The position numbers and the translations under genes are program-made. From positions 639,499-703,498 of the forward strand of contig NZ_CH724160.1 of NCBI RefSeq assembly GCF_000153045.1: a stretch of DNA of 64,000 bases, written 5' to 3'. Shown one piece after another: positions 8,536 through 16,872 of the stretch. The DNA is from Synechococcus sp. WH 5701. Its GTDB lineage: Bacteria > Cyanobacteriota > Cyanobacteriia > PCC-6307 > Cyanobiaceae. Position 1 is the first letter of the stretch, and each line of letters opens with the position of its first letter. Under the pieces are notes generated by a model that searched no databases, had not been told where the DNA came from, and saw nothing but the letters and a program-made list of their open reading frames with translations.

Positions 8536-9404
8536 GGCTTTGGAGGCGGGGAGGCAGGAGAGCGCTTAGTTGCAGACGGCACCCCCAGCAGGTGATTGGC
8601 CCGCTCGGCCAGAGTCCTGATCTCCTTGAGGGTGCCGAGTATCTCCGGCTGGGTGTCGCGAATCAGACGGAGGGCGGCTTCAGTGGCTGCCTGGGCTTCC
8701 ACGCTGGTGGTTTCCAGACGCTGGCCGGTGCGCGTGAACTCCTGAAGCGTCTCCCTGGCGGTGGCCGCGGTGGCGCCCGATTCCCGCCCGATCTGCCGGC
8801 TGAGCTGGCTCACATCCCGGAGCGTGCCGTTGAAGGTGGCGACGGCACCGGGAAGGTCCCGCTCCGCCATGGCGGCGGTGCCCTGGAGCGCACGGTTCAG
8901 CACCAGGCGGGTCTCCCCCAGCTGCACCAGCAGCTTGGCCAGGTCGGGCGACGCATCAAAGGGGATCAGCCTGTCGGTCCGGGGTCGGGTCTGACCGTCC
9001 CTGGCGGGATCGGCGCTCAGGGCGATCAGGCTGCTGCCGATCAATCCTTCCTGGTAGACGGTGGCTCTGGTGGCGGGGCCGACCAGCGGCTGGTAGCGCT
9101 CGGCGATTCGCAGGTCGACCAGCACGCCGCCATCGGGACCGAGCTGCACCGACTCCACCCGTCCAACCCGGTAGCCGGAGATCGTCACATGCACGCCAGG
9201 CCAGATGCCGGTGGCGTTGTCGGTGCGGAAGCGCAGCGCGAAGCTCGACCCAAGCCAGGCCTGCTGACGCAGAGCCCCCGCCACGATCCAGGTGCCGAAG
9301 ACCAGGGCACCGAGGACCACCAGCCAGCTGAGCCCTTCGCTGAGCCCTAGCCGCCAGCGGCTGTCTGCCGCCAGGGCCGGGGGATCGGTCGGGTGTTCAG
9401 TCAT
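8532..9404 (-). CDS. MCE-domain protein (MlaD-like substrate-binding subunit)
   Basis: A 290-residue protein. An N-terminal membrane anchor (~25-45) is followed by one MCE domain (RFRTDNATGIWPGVHVTISG ... VGRVESVQLG ... YQEGLIGSSLIAL) and then a long helical tail (~165-290) as in cyanobacterial MlaD/TGD2-like proteins. These bind lipids in the periplasm or between membranes for an MlaFE-type ABC transporter. Start ATG 9404 overlaps the stop of the MlaE-like permease. No ATPase is adjacent; the one at 39440 could serve both MCE systems. Confidence 0.88.
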   Translation of the reverse strand: MTEHPTDPPALAADSRWRLGLSEGLSWLVVLGALVFGTWIVAGALRQQAWLGSSFALRFRTDNATGIWPGVHVTISGYRVGRVESVQLGPDGGVLVDLRIAERYQPLVGPATRATVYQEGLIGSSLIALSADPARDGQTRPRTDRLIPFDASPDLAKLLVQLGETRLVLNRALQGTAAMAERDLPGAVATFNGTLRDVSQLSRQIGRESGATAATARETLQEFTRTGQRLETTSVEAQAATEAALRLIRDTQPEILGTLKEIRTLAERANHLLGVPSATKRSPASPPPKP

Positions 9405-10024
9405 CCGATCGGGGGAAGGTTGGGGGGCATCAGGATCGCGAGCAGAGCCTCCAGAGCGAGGATCGCCAGGATGGCCTCCACCGTGGCGGCGGCAATGCGG
9501 TGCGGCAACTCTTCGGGCCGCTGGCGGCAGCGGCGGCCCTGCCGGGCGCAAAGCCACGCGCTCACCGCAGCCAGGCCGGCCCCGTGCAGGGTCGCCTTCA
9601 CCATCGCCTGGGGGGTGAGCAGCGCCAGCAGGGGCGGCAGTTGCCTCAGGGGGTCGGGCACCGAGGTGGCCAGGGCACCGGCCAGCATCGCGGCGCCCAG
9701 GAAATAGGGGATCAGCAGGGTGGTGCAGACCGCAGCGGTGGCCATGCCGGAGGCCAGCTCCCAGTGGGCTCCACGGGGGTGGGGGCGGGATGCTTCGCCC
9801 ACCCGCAGGGGGGCGCAGCAGCAGATCCACAGCAGGGTGACGGCGAGGGGTGCCACGAGATGGACCAGCGCCACCATCAAGGCTTCCAGGCTGAGGGCGG
9901 CGCGCTGGTCGAGGAGGTCGACCAGCAGGTGAATCAGACCCACGCCCAGTGCGGCGGCCAGCACCAGGGTCAGGGGGACGGAGGCGAGCAGTTCGCGTCG
10001 GATCCGCTCCACCATCTCCAGCAT
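9401..10024 (-). CDS. MlaE/YrbE-like ABC permease (divergent)
   Basis: A 207-residue membrane protein with about five helices. Its start resembles the MlaE interface helix (IRRELLASVPLTLVLAAALG). Its C-terminal third follows the MlaE pattern (a MVKATLHGAGLAAVSA segment, charged loop, RIAAATVEAILAILALEALL), but overall it is short and divergent (MlaE is ~250-260). The assignment rests on this pattern plus the overlapping MCE gene downstream. It would form the membrane channel of a lipid transporter. It begins 27 bases after the stop of the GNAT gene. Confidence 0.6.
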   Translation of the reverse strand: MLEMVERIRRELLASVPLTLVLAAALGVGLIHLLVDLLDQRAALSLEALMVALVHLVAPLAVTLLWICCCAPLRVGEASRPHPRGAHWELASGMATAAVCTTLLIPYFLGAAMLAGALATSVPDPLRQLPPLLALLTPQAMVKATLHGAGLAAVSAWLCARQGRRCRQRPEELPHRIAAATVEAILAILALEALLAILMPPNLPPIG

Positions 10025-10051
10025 GTGGAGTCCAGGTTAACCAGGGTTGTC

Positions 10052-10963
10052 TCAGCCCAGCTCCAGGCAGGCCAGTCCGTAGATGTCCTGCAGTGGCAGC
10101 TCAGGAGGGGTTCCCCGGTACATGCGCACGGTGCGCCCGGCGACCTGGAATCCGCGCTGCTCCAGCAGGCGATGGGCCCTGGGATTGGCTTCGGGGGCAT
10201 CGATCAGCACCGGTCCGCTCCGCTCTGAACAAAGCTGATCGAGCAAGGCGCCGGCGAGCAGCGGAGCATCCGCGAGCAGGGGGCCCAGCCGCCAGCCCAC
10301 GGCGCCGGTGTCATCGGGGAGCAGGCAGGGCCTGATCCGCCCGAAGCCGCGGCAGCAACCCAGGTCATCGCGCACCAGCTCCACGGTGCCGCTGCCCTGC
10401 CGCAGCCATTCCCCCAGGAAGTGGGGGCGCGGCGTGGCTTCATGGCGGGCGTCGTAGGTCAGCACCAGCTCGTTGTTGCCGGCATCCGCGCCCAGCTGCG
10501 CCGCAGCCAACACGGCATAGCCCGGTGGCAGCTGACCTCCGCTGCAGCGGGTGCGGCTGGCGGATGGAAGACGCCAACGCAGGGTGTCGTAGGCCGCCTT
10601 GAAGCCCCAGTGGCTGTAGTCGGTCAGTCGCTCGGGCGCCGCCTCCAGACCGATGCAGGCCACCCCATCGAGATGCGCGAGGGCCTGGCGCCAGAGCGCC
10701 ACCCCGTAGCCCCGTCCGCGGAAGGCCGGTCGCACAAGGAACAGGCCGATGAATCCATAGTGCTCGTCGTAACGAATTCCCGCCACACATCCCACCGGCT
10801 CCTCGCCCAGGACCCCCACCCAGAGACCGGCGGCATCGGTCTGGCGGTACACACCGGCATCGCCCAGTCCGGGGCAGAAGCCCTCCTGCCGGGCCCATTC
10901 CGTCACCAGGGGCAGGTGTGATTCGGCCATCGGCCGGATCGTGAAAACAGGACTGGCGACCAA
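10052..10963 (-). CDS. GNAT-family N-acetyltransferase with C-terminal second acyltransferase-like domain
   Basis: A 303-residue protein. The N-terminal GNAT domain (~5-145) has the acetyl-CoA pyrophosphate loop RPAFRGRGYG. The C-terminal half (~170-295) resembles the GNAT-like YitH domain (a VGWRLGPLLAD segment and an LLEQRGFQVAGRTVRMYRG end). Substrate unknown. Start taken as GTG/ATG at 10963, giving FTIRPMAESHLPLVTEWA, a normal GNAT opening. It is the first gene of the minus-strand series running to 5891. Confidence 0.8.
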   Translation of the reverse strand: MVASPVFTIRPMAESHLPLVTEWARQEGFCPGLGDAGVYRQTDAAGLWVGVLGEEPVGCVAGIRYDEHYGFIGLFLVRPAFRGRGYGVALWRQALAHLDGVACIGLEAAPERLTDYSHWGFKAAYDTLRWRLPSASRTRCSGGQLPPGYAVLAAAQLGADAGNNELVLTYDARHEATPRPHFLGEWLRQGSGTVELVRDDLGCCRGFGRIRPCLLPDDTGAVGWRLGPLLADAPLLAGALLDQLCSERSGPVLIDAPEANPRAHRLLEQRGFQVAGRTVRMYRGTPPELPLQDIYGLACLELG

Positions 10964-11268
10964 CGCGGCGACCCCTGGGATGCCCGATCACCGACATCCT
11001 GACCGATTCGTTGTGCTCAGGTCTGGGGCTGGTGATGGCCTCCAGGCAGATGGCTGAGGGGCTGGTGAGTCGCTCCGACTTGAAGATCCATGGCGGTGGT
11101 GAGCCCGCCCCGGGAAAACCATGGGGATGATGTGGCCTTCCGTCAAGCGGCTTGCGGCTTGCATTCGGTCATCAGTTTGCAGGGGTTGTTGGCCTGAACT
11201 GGGGGCTGTTTGCTGGTCAGAGCATCTGTTCGATTGCTATCATTCGATCGTTCCAAGAAACAAACGTC
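10964..11268. other. Non-coding gap, divergent promoter region
   Basis: These 305 bases separate the GNAT gene (minus) from the cyAbrB gene (plus). I see no coding sequence, RNA or repeat. The stretch just before cyAbrB (about 11225-11268) is AT-richer than its surroundings and contains the near-repeat CGATTGCTATCATTCGATCG, a plausible promoter or operator. Confidence 0.4.
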
Positions 11269-11637
11269 ATGCTCACCGGACCTGACCTGCTCGCCAAGGT
11301 GAAGGAGATGGGTGATGCCTCCAAATCCGACCTGGTGCGCAGCTGCGGCTACGTGAGTTCCAAGAAAGACGGCAGTGAGCGGCTCAACTTCACCGCCTTC
11401 TACGAAGCGCTCCTGGAGGCCAAGGGTGTCAGCCTCGGCGTCGGCGGTGGCGGCGGTGCCGGCAAGAGTGGCCGCAAGCTCAGCTACGTCACCAAGGTTC
11501 AGTTCAACGGCAACCTGCTGATCGGCAAGGCCTACACCGCCCTGATCGACCTCAAGCCCGGCGATGAGTTCCAGATCAAGCTTGGCCGCAAGCAGATCCG
11601 CCTCGTCCCTGTCGGGGGCGACGACGAAGACGAGTGA
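11269..11637 (+). CDS. cyAbrB-type transcriptional regulator
   Basis: A 122-residue AbrB-like protein of the cyanobacterial cyAbrB class. It has the N-terminal conserved segment (MLTGPDLLAKVKEM..., residues 1-50), a glycine-rich linker (~57-67), and the C-terminal AbrB-like swapped-hairpin part (SYVTKVQFNGNLLIGKAY ... GDEFQIKLGRKQIRL). It ends in an acidic tail. cyAbrB proteins bind DNA broadly and modulate carbon, nitrogen and stress genes in cyanobacteria. The frame opens earlier (11152), but family alignment and composition favour ATG 11269. Confidence 0.92.
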   Translation: MLTGPDLLAKVKEMGDASKSDLVRSCGYVSSKKDGSERLNFTAFYEALLEAKGVSLGVGGGGGAGKSGRKLSYVTKVQFNGNLLIGKAYTALIDLKPGDEFQIKLGRKQIRLVPVGGDDEDE

Positions 11638-11823
11638 TCCGCTGAGCGCGGCGGTGAGCCATCGCCTTGCCGCAGAAGGGGTTTGGCCCCTGCCATCAGT
11701 TCGCTGAGGACTGCAGCCTTCAATCGAGGGCTGCAGGGCCTCTCCTCCGTGCGCTCAGCCTCTCCGCCGCCAGAGACCGAGCCATTCGTTATCCCGGCTG
11801 GGCAGCCCGCCTTGAGCGGGCCC

Positions 11824-12257
11824 TCACACCTCGGCCTCAAAGCCGGCGCCCTCCAGCAGCTGGCTCACCTGCTCAGGTTGAGAGCCGAATGGTGGACCGC
11901 CGCTGCGGGAGTGGCACCAGAGCAGTCCCAGAAACCAGCCTCCCGGGGCCACCAGTTCCCCCATGCTCCTGGCATAGGCTCCGCGCCGGGCTGATCCAGT
12001 TTGCGGGCCTCGCGCAGCGCTTCAGTGCTGATGTCGATCCCTGTCATCGAGAAGTCGCGCTCCGCCAACAGCCGCGCTTCATGGCCGCGGCCGCAATCGG
12101 GCATCAGCAACCGGCCCGGAGGCTGGGGTGCCAGAGGATGCTCGTGGAGAAAATGCTGTAGAGGCGGAGCGGCCTGGTCCAGGTCTCATCCATCACGACC
12201 CTGCAGGTGGCGCTCATCCCAGGCCTTCGGCGTCAGGTCAATGTCTCGCGTCGTCAT
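11824..12257 (-). pseudogene. Degraded TPMT-like SAM methyltransferase
   Basis: From ATG 12257 the frame reads MTTRDIDLTPKAWDERHLQG and then RDG, followed by an in-frame TGA where the family has Trp. Directly after the stop comes a recognisable methyltransferase core (DLDQAAPPLQHFLHEHPLAP, then LLMPDCGRGHEARLLAER, SAM motif I). After REARKLDQ the central part of the domain is missing. The C-terminal part continues in another frame (GELVAPGGWFLGLLWCHS, then GGPPFGSQPEQ) to a TGA at 11824-11826. So there is one nonsense mutation, one internal deletion and one frameshift. Thiopurine methyltransferase-like proteins of about 195-200 residues are common in cyanobacteria. Confidence 0.85.
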
Positions 12258-12363
12258 GGGCCAGATCCGGTGAAAACGGCCTTGGGGGGATGGGCGGTAA
12301 TCCGGTGTTGGACGAGCCCAGAATCGAGCCGCCGCAGGCAAGTTTCGGCCTTAAGGTCAATGG

Positions 12364-12789
12364 ATGACCGCACCAGAACTCACCCTTCTCTACGACGGAG
12401 CCTGTCCACTCTGCAGGCGTGAGGTGGAGATTCTCAGCCACCGCGATGGTGACCGCGGAGCGATTCGCTTCGTCGATATTGATGATCCCCTCTATGACCC
12501 TGCCGCCTTCCAGGGGATCAGCTATCGCGAGGCGATGGGCCGCGTTCATGGGATCACCGCCGATGGCCGCGTGCTGCGCGATCTGGCGGTGTTTCAGGAG
12601 GCCTACCGCCAGGTGGGGCTCGGTTGGATCTACGCCCCAATCGACTGGCCCGTGATCGGCTCCCTGGCCCAGGTGGTCTATCGACTCTGGGCGCGTCTAC
12701 GGCTGCGCATCACCGGTCGCCCCGATCTCGACACCCTCTGCGCCGGGCGGGAGGGTGTCGCCTGCCGAACCACCGTTGCTGCCCGCTGA
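12364..12789 (+). CDS. DCC-family (DUF393) thiol-disulfide oxidoreductase-like protein
   Basis: A 141-residue protein opening ELTLLYDGACPLCRREVEIL, the DCC signature with a CPLC pair. The typical middle segment VDIDDP and a C-terminal part (WIYAPIDWPVIGSLAQVVYR) follow. The family is predicted to be redox active; its partners are unknown. ATG 12364 is preceded by an AAGG about nine bases upstream. It shares the family with the gene at 7227, but the two are divergent and not recent duplicates. Confidence 0.88.
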   Translation: MTAPELTLLYDGACPLCRREVEILSHRDGDRGAIRFVDIDDPLYDPAAFQGISYREAMGRVHGITADGRVLRDLAVFQEAYRQVGLGWIYAPIDWPVIGSLAQVVYRLWARLRLRITGRPDLDTLCAGREGVACRTTVAAR

Positions 12790-13061
12790 TCGTGGCCTTT
12801 GACACCCCCGCGGCCTGGGCAACCCGATCCATTGAGGTTGCGGCGAACCCAGGGCAGAGCTGGCCAGGGATCCTGTGGCCAGTGGCGCTCAATGGGAAGA
12901 CAGCCGAGTTGGCTACCCCATTGATCACGCGGTGAGGGGGTGTTGAGCCGAGCTGGGGAGAGTCCTGGAGAGGTGGGAATGCCCGTGACGTCGAAGAGCT
13001 CGGTACTGGCAGAGCTCGGCTCGGGCAACGGCGCTGTCCAATGTCCAGGTCACCGTGGTGA
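12790..13061. other. Gap without recognisable genes
   Basis: No frame in these ~270 bases gives a protein I recognise on either strand. It leads into the SDR remnant and, with the TPMT-like pseudogene nearby, marks this part of the window as a zone of gene decay. Confidence 0.4.
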
Positions 13062-13245
13062 TGGGACGATGAGCTGGTGGCAGGGGCCACCCGGTGCATC
13101 GGCCTTGGGATCGCCTTGGGCCTCGGCGAAGCGGGAGCCACGATGCAGGTCACGGGGCGCAGCGCGGATTCCGCCAGCTGCACGGATCCGGTGGGCGGCT
13201 GCCTGGCGTCAACCCGACAACTCATTGGACTCCCCCGTCAACTCA
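13062..13245 (+). pseudogene. Short-chain dehydrogenase (SDR) N-terminal remnant
   Basis: Reading from an in-frame stop at 13059-13061, the frame gives DELVAGATRCIGLGIALGLG, then EAGATMQVTGRSADS and a TDPVGG segment. This is the NAD(P)-binding Rossmann start of an SDR (family consensus GATRGIGRGIA...TGR). The glycine motif is altered (CIGLG where GIGRG is normal). The rest of the enzyme (~230 residues, including the YxxxK site) is absent; the frame runs into the upstream region of the BASS transporter. It reads as a truncated fossil. Confidence 0.75.
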
Positions 13246-13270
13246 GAATGCCAGTACGTCGATCGCTGGC

Positions 13271-14161
13271 ATGTTCACAGTTGCCCTTCCCCTGGCGCTT
13301 GCCTTCATCATGCTTTCCCTGGGGATTTCCCTGACTCCAGCCGACTTCGGCTTTTCGCTGCGCCGGCCCCATCCTCTGCTGGCGGGTGTGCTTTGCCAGG
13401 TCGTGCTGCTGCCGCTGGTTGCCTTTCTGCTGATCCGTTTGTTCAGCCTTCCAGGAGAACTGGGCGTGGGGGTACTTGTGCTGGCCTGCTGTCCAGGGGG
13501 TATCACTTCAAACGTGATGACCCGTCTGGCGCGAGGTGACGTGGCACTTTCAATCTCCTTCACAGCCCTCGCAAGCCTGATCACCACCATCACTCTGCCC
13601 CTGATCCTGACTGTGGGGGGGCGAGCCCTGATGGGGACGGCCCTCCCAACCGTGAGCATCACTGGACTAGGCCTGAAGATGTTCGTGATGACAACTCTGC
13701 CTGTGCTGGTGGGTGTGTACCTGCGACAGCGGAGGCAGGCGCTGGCCCAGCGCTGGGAGCGTCCCTGCGAACGGATGGCCACGGCCCTGTTCTTTCTCAT
13801 TCTGGCGATCACGATCCTCAGTGAATGGCAGACGTTGATCGATAACCTCACTTCCCTTGGGCCAGTGTTGCTGGTGCTCAACGTGGGGATGCTGGCCATC
13901 GGGACAGCCGTGGCCCAGATCTTTCGCCTTCCGGCCAGCCAGGTGAGCTGTGTTGCCATCGAAAGCGGCTTCCAGAACGGCACGGTGGGCATCGCGGTGG
14001 GAGCCCTGTTGGTGCAGGCCTCCAGGTCGGGAGGGGGGCTGTCGGCCTATAGCCTTCCTTCGGCGGTCTACGGGGTGCTGATGATGGTCACCATCCTTCC
14101 CTACCTGGTTTGGCGGCGTTCGATCCAGCCCACGGCTGATCCGTCTGTGATCGAGCCGTAA
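13271..14161 (+). CDS. Bile acid:sodium symporter (BASS) family transporter
   Basis: A 296-residue membrane protein with about nine helices. BASS features include the N-terminal MLSLGISLTPADFGF, the central CCPGGITSNVMTRLARGDVALS and the late ESGFQNGTVGIAVG motif (the E-x-G-x-Q-N/S Na+-site region). In cyanobacteria such proteins import pyruvate, pantoate or other organic anions with Na+; the bicarbonate transporter SbtA is a different family. The substrate is not inferable. ATG 13271 opens a hydrophobic helix; the upstream open frame covers the SDR remnant and is not native. Confidence 0.9.
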   Translation: MFTVALPLALAFIMLSLGISLTPADFGFSLRRPHPLLAGVLCQVVLLPLVAFLLIRLFSLPGELGVGVLVLACCPGGITSNVMTRLARGDVALSISFTALASLITTITLPLILTVGGRALMGTALPTVSITGLGLKMFVMTTLPVLVGVYLRQRRQALAQRWERPCERMATALFFLILAITILSEWQTLIDNLTSLGPVLLVLNVGMLAIGTAVAQIFRLPASQVSCVAIESGFQNGTVGIAVGALLVQASRSGGGLSAYSLPSAVYGVLMMVTILPYLVWRRSIQPTADPSVIEP

Positions 14162-14792
14162 CGGCTCCTGCCGTGCCAGCCCGCACGGCCTTGGTTGAAC
14201 TTTCCTGGGGGGCAGTCCACAGATCCACGCCATTGTTCTGGCCTGGGGGCCGCGCCCCTGGTATGGCTGCCAACCGCCATCCAGGCCCTGCCGTTCCAGC
14301 CGCCCCTCTGCGCAAAGCGCTCGCATCGGCAACTCGCGCACACGCCAGCCACTCTTCGCTCCTCCTCTGTGAACGAGTACTGCAGCCTGGAATCCAACTG
14401 TTTCACCCTGGCGGACCGAGTCAGCCAGGTACTCGGCTGCGTCAAGCTCTGAGCTGGTCATCCCTTCCACAAATACCCATCGAGTTTTCGTCAACTCTCC
14501 GGTGGTCAGTAGTCCCTCTCTCGTCTGCTTCTAGAAATCAGATTCCGCATCAGGCTGGAATGGCTTGGACCAAACTGCTGGCTGCAAGGTTGCCAGGGAA
14601 ATCAGAATGCCAAATCCGTAGCAAGTCCTTGTCATGCTTGGGGCGTCGAATGTTTTGCCTGCGAGAGTTTCATTTCAGAAAGGAATAGACGTAGCAAGTC
14701 GTTATTCAAGGATTGGGCCGACTGAGATGGATGGCGTTTGTTGCATAGATTCGCCCCCAGGCAGGTGGATTGTCCCTGCAGCTCGCTCTCCC
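14162..14792. other. 631-base gap without recognisable genes
   Basis: Open frames exist on both strands but none resembles a family. Composition becomes less GC-rich toward 14500-14760 than in flanking genes. The sequence around 14735-14760 (TTTGTTGCATAGATTCG) faintly resembles an insertion-sequence end, but no partner or transposase was found. It could be decayed DNA next to the tRNA/SnoaL segment. Confidence 0.35.
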
Positions 14793-15208
14793 TCAGTCAA
14801 CGAAGCGCTTGTACAGCCAGCGCACAAACCCCCCCACGACAGGAACCGGTGAAAAGGTCGGCCCCACGAAGTCGAAGTAGTCGCGGTGGTCGACGATCTT
14901 GCCTGCTTCGTTGATCAGCAATCGGGTCGTGCCGGGGTAGATGAACTCGATGCCCTTGATCTTCAGCCCCATCTCCCACTCAATGAAGGCTGTCCTGCCG
15001 TCGATCGCGATCGCCCCCGGCTTCAGAGACACGTCATCGCAGCGTTTCACCAGGCCCTCCTGTGCCTCGATGTAGGCCGCAAGCCCATGGCGCTCCTGGG
15101 TGGGGTCCTGAAAATGCACGTCTTCGGCATAGACGGCGCGCCACTGTTCTTCTCCCGGGGGCGGAGTGCCGTACGGCTTGGTGAACAGGGCCCGCAGGCT
15201 GGTGTCAT
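14793..15208 (-). CDS. SnoaL-like (NTF2 fold) protein
   Basis: A ~138-residue protein conserved in picocyanobacteria: MDDTSLRALFTKPYG start, YAEDVHFQDPTQERHG segment, GIEFIYPGTTRLL, HRDYFDFVGPTF and a C-terminal GFVRWLYKRFVD. The fold is a cone-shaped alpha+beta barrel used by small hydrolases, isomerases and binding proteins; function unknown. Start: ATG 15208 fits the usual N-terminus; ATG 15236 adds nine residues. The long upstream frame runs through the tRNA and is not coding. Confidence 0.75.
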
Positions 15209-15283
15209 CCATGGCGATGGTGGTGAAAGCATCCATTCCAGCGGCCACGCTCAGCCACGGTGGACTGCACCATGTGGTGCGGA

Positions 15284-15355
<72 letters not shown>

Positions 15356-15396
15356 TTACAGGCATTCTGCCCCCACACCAGCAGCCTGCCCCCGCC

Positions 15397-15900
15397 ATGG
15401 CCAGTGGCCGCAGCCATGACCGTGCCACCTGGCTGCTGAGCCTGCCCTTCGGGCTGCTGTGGTGGCCGTGGCTGGGGCTGGCGGGGGTGGCCAGCGCAGC
15501 CGGCGGCTTCCTGGCGGGTGGCCTCTGGCTCTCCCCCGACCTCGACACCCGCTCCAACCCCAGCCGGCGCTGGGGCCCGCTCGCTCTGCTCTGGTGGCCC
15601 TACCGCCGCGGGCTGCGCCACCGCTCCTTGCTCTCCCATAGTCCACTGCTGGGTTCTGCGTTCCGGCTGGCTTACCTGGCGGTGTTGGTGCTGGCGCTGA
15701 GTGTGCTGCTGTCGCCCCTGGGAGTCCCGGGCCCCGGGCGGTTGCTCCAGGCGGGGCGAGGGCTCTGGGAGCAGCAGCGGCCCCTGCTGCTGGCTGCGCT
15801 GGTGGGGGTGGAGGCCAGCAGCTGGCTGCATCTGCTCCAGGACGGTGACCCGCTGCCGCGCCAGCCCCGGTTGCTGCGGCGGAAGCGGAAACGGCGTTAG
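15397..15900 (+). CDS. DUF2227 putative metal-binding membrane protein
   Basis: A 167-residue protein with two or three hydrophobic segments (~13-45, ~85-105). Conserved His/Asp positions match DUF2227: SHDRATWL near the start, SPDLDT (~50), a GLRHRSLLSHSPLLG His cluster (~73-87), and SSWLHLLQD near residue 145. Metal binding is predicted from these residues only. A basic tail ends the protein. It lies 12 bases upstream of mazG. Confidence 0.8.
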   Translation: MASGRSHDRATWLLSLPFGLLWWPWLGLAGVASAAGGFLAGGLWLSPDLDTRSNPSRRWGPLALLWWPYRRGLRHRSLLSHSPLLGSAFRLAYLAVLVLALSVLLSPLGVPGPGRLLQAGRGLWEQQRPLLLAALVGVEASSWLHLLQDGDPLPRQPRLLRRKRKRR

Positions 15901-15912
15901 GACGGTGGTCCT

Positions 15913-16854
15913 GTGGCCCAGCGGCCCGTGATCGGCCCCGATTCCCGCTTCGATTCCGCTGCCCCGGGACCCACCCTGGAGGCCCTCGCCGGGCTGATCG
16001 CCGTGGTGGCGCAGCTGCGCGATCCGCAAGCCGGCTGCCCCTGGGACCTCGAGCAGACCCATGCCTCCCTGGTGCCCTATGTGCTGGAGGAGGCCCATGA
16101 GGTGGCCGACGCCATTCGCCATGGCGACGACCCGCATCTGGCGGAGGAACTGGGTGATCTGCTGCTGCAGGTGCTGCTGCATGCCCAGATCGCCAGCGAG
16201 GCGGGCCGCTTCGATCTCACTGCGATCAGCCGTGGCCTTCACGACAAGCTGGTGCGCCGCCATCCCCATGTGTTTGCGGCGCCGGCCACCACCGCCAACC
16301 GGGGGCTGGCCGGCGACAGCGCCGCAGTGAAGGTCAGCTGGGAGGCCATCAAGGCCGGCGAAGCCAGCGCCAGGGAGACAGCCAGCGCCGACGGAACCAC
16401 TTCCGCAGACCAGGGCGAACCGTCCAGCAGCCCTCTCAGCGATCGCCTGGCCGGCAAGGTGCGGGGCCAGCCCGCCCTGGCCGGTGCCATGACCATCTCG
16501 CGCAAGGCCGCCGCCGCCGGTTTCGAGTGGGAGTCGATCGAAGGGGTGTGGGAGAAGGTGCACGAGGAGCTCGATGAGCTCAAGCAGGCTGTGGCCAGCG
16601 GCGACAAGGTCCACGCCCAGGAGGAGCTGGGGGATGTGCTCTTCACCCTGGTGAACGTGGCCCGCTGGTGTGGCCTTGATCCGGAGGCCGGCCTGGCGGG
16701 CACCAACCGCCGCTTCCTGGATCGCTTCTCCCGCGTGGAGGCGGCCCTTGGCGGGACCCTTCAGGGCCAGAGCCTCGCTGAGCTGGAGGCCCTCTGGCAG
16801 CAGGCCAAGGCCCAGATCCGCGTCGAGACCGAAGGCCGGAACGCCTTGGCCTGA
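15913..16854 (+). CDS. mazG: Nucleoside triphosphate pyrophosphohydrolase MazG
   Basis: A 313-residue protein with two MazG folds. The first has CPWDLEQTHASLVPYVLEEA with the EExxE...ExxD metal-binding pattern (EEAHE ... EELGD). The second starts near residue 195 (ISRKAAAAGFEWESIEGVWE, then EELGDVLFTLVN). It hydrolyses NTPs to NMP and pyrophosphate, removing damaged nucleotides. A low-complexity Ala/Ser/Glu stretch (~150-172) separates the repeats, making it longer than the usual ~260-270 residues. It starts with GTG, close behind the DUF2227 gene. Confidence 0.95.
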   Translation: MAQRPVIGPDSRFDSAAPGPTLEALAGLIAVVAQLRDPQAGCPWDLEQTHASLVPYVLEEAHEVADAIRHGDDPHLAEELGDLLLQVLLHAQIASEAGRFDLTAISRGLHDKLVRRHPHVFAAPATTANRGLAGDSAAVKVSWEAIKAGEASARETASADGTTSADQGEPSSSPLSDRLAGKVRGQPALAGAMTISRKAAAAGFEWESIEGVWEKVHEELDELKQAVASGDKVHAQEELGDVLFTLVNVARWCGLDPEAGLAGTNRRFLDRFSRVEAALGGTLQGQSLAELEALWQQAKAQIRVETEGRNALA

Positions 16855-16872
16855 GCCGCCCGCTCCAGCGGT

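Noticed and set aside
11806..11820. Hairpin CCCGC-CTTGA-GCGGG as a cyAbrB terminator
   Set aside because: Only five base pairs, no T tract, and ~170 bases beyond the gene.
13667..14494. Minus-strand open frame starting MTKTRWVFVEGMTSSELDA
   Set aside because: The first part looks slightly protein-like but matches nothing known to me, and most of it is antisense to the BASS transporter.
14735..14760. Possible insertion-sequence end (TTTGTTGCATAGATTCG)
   Set aside because: No matching inverted partner, target duplication or transposase piece could be found.
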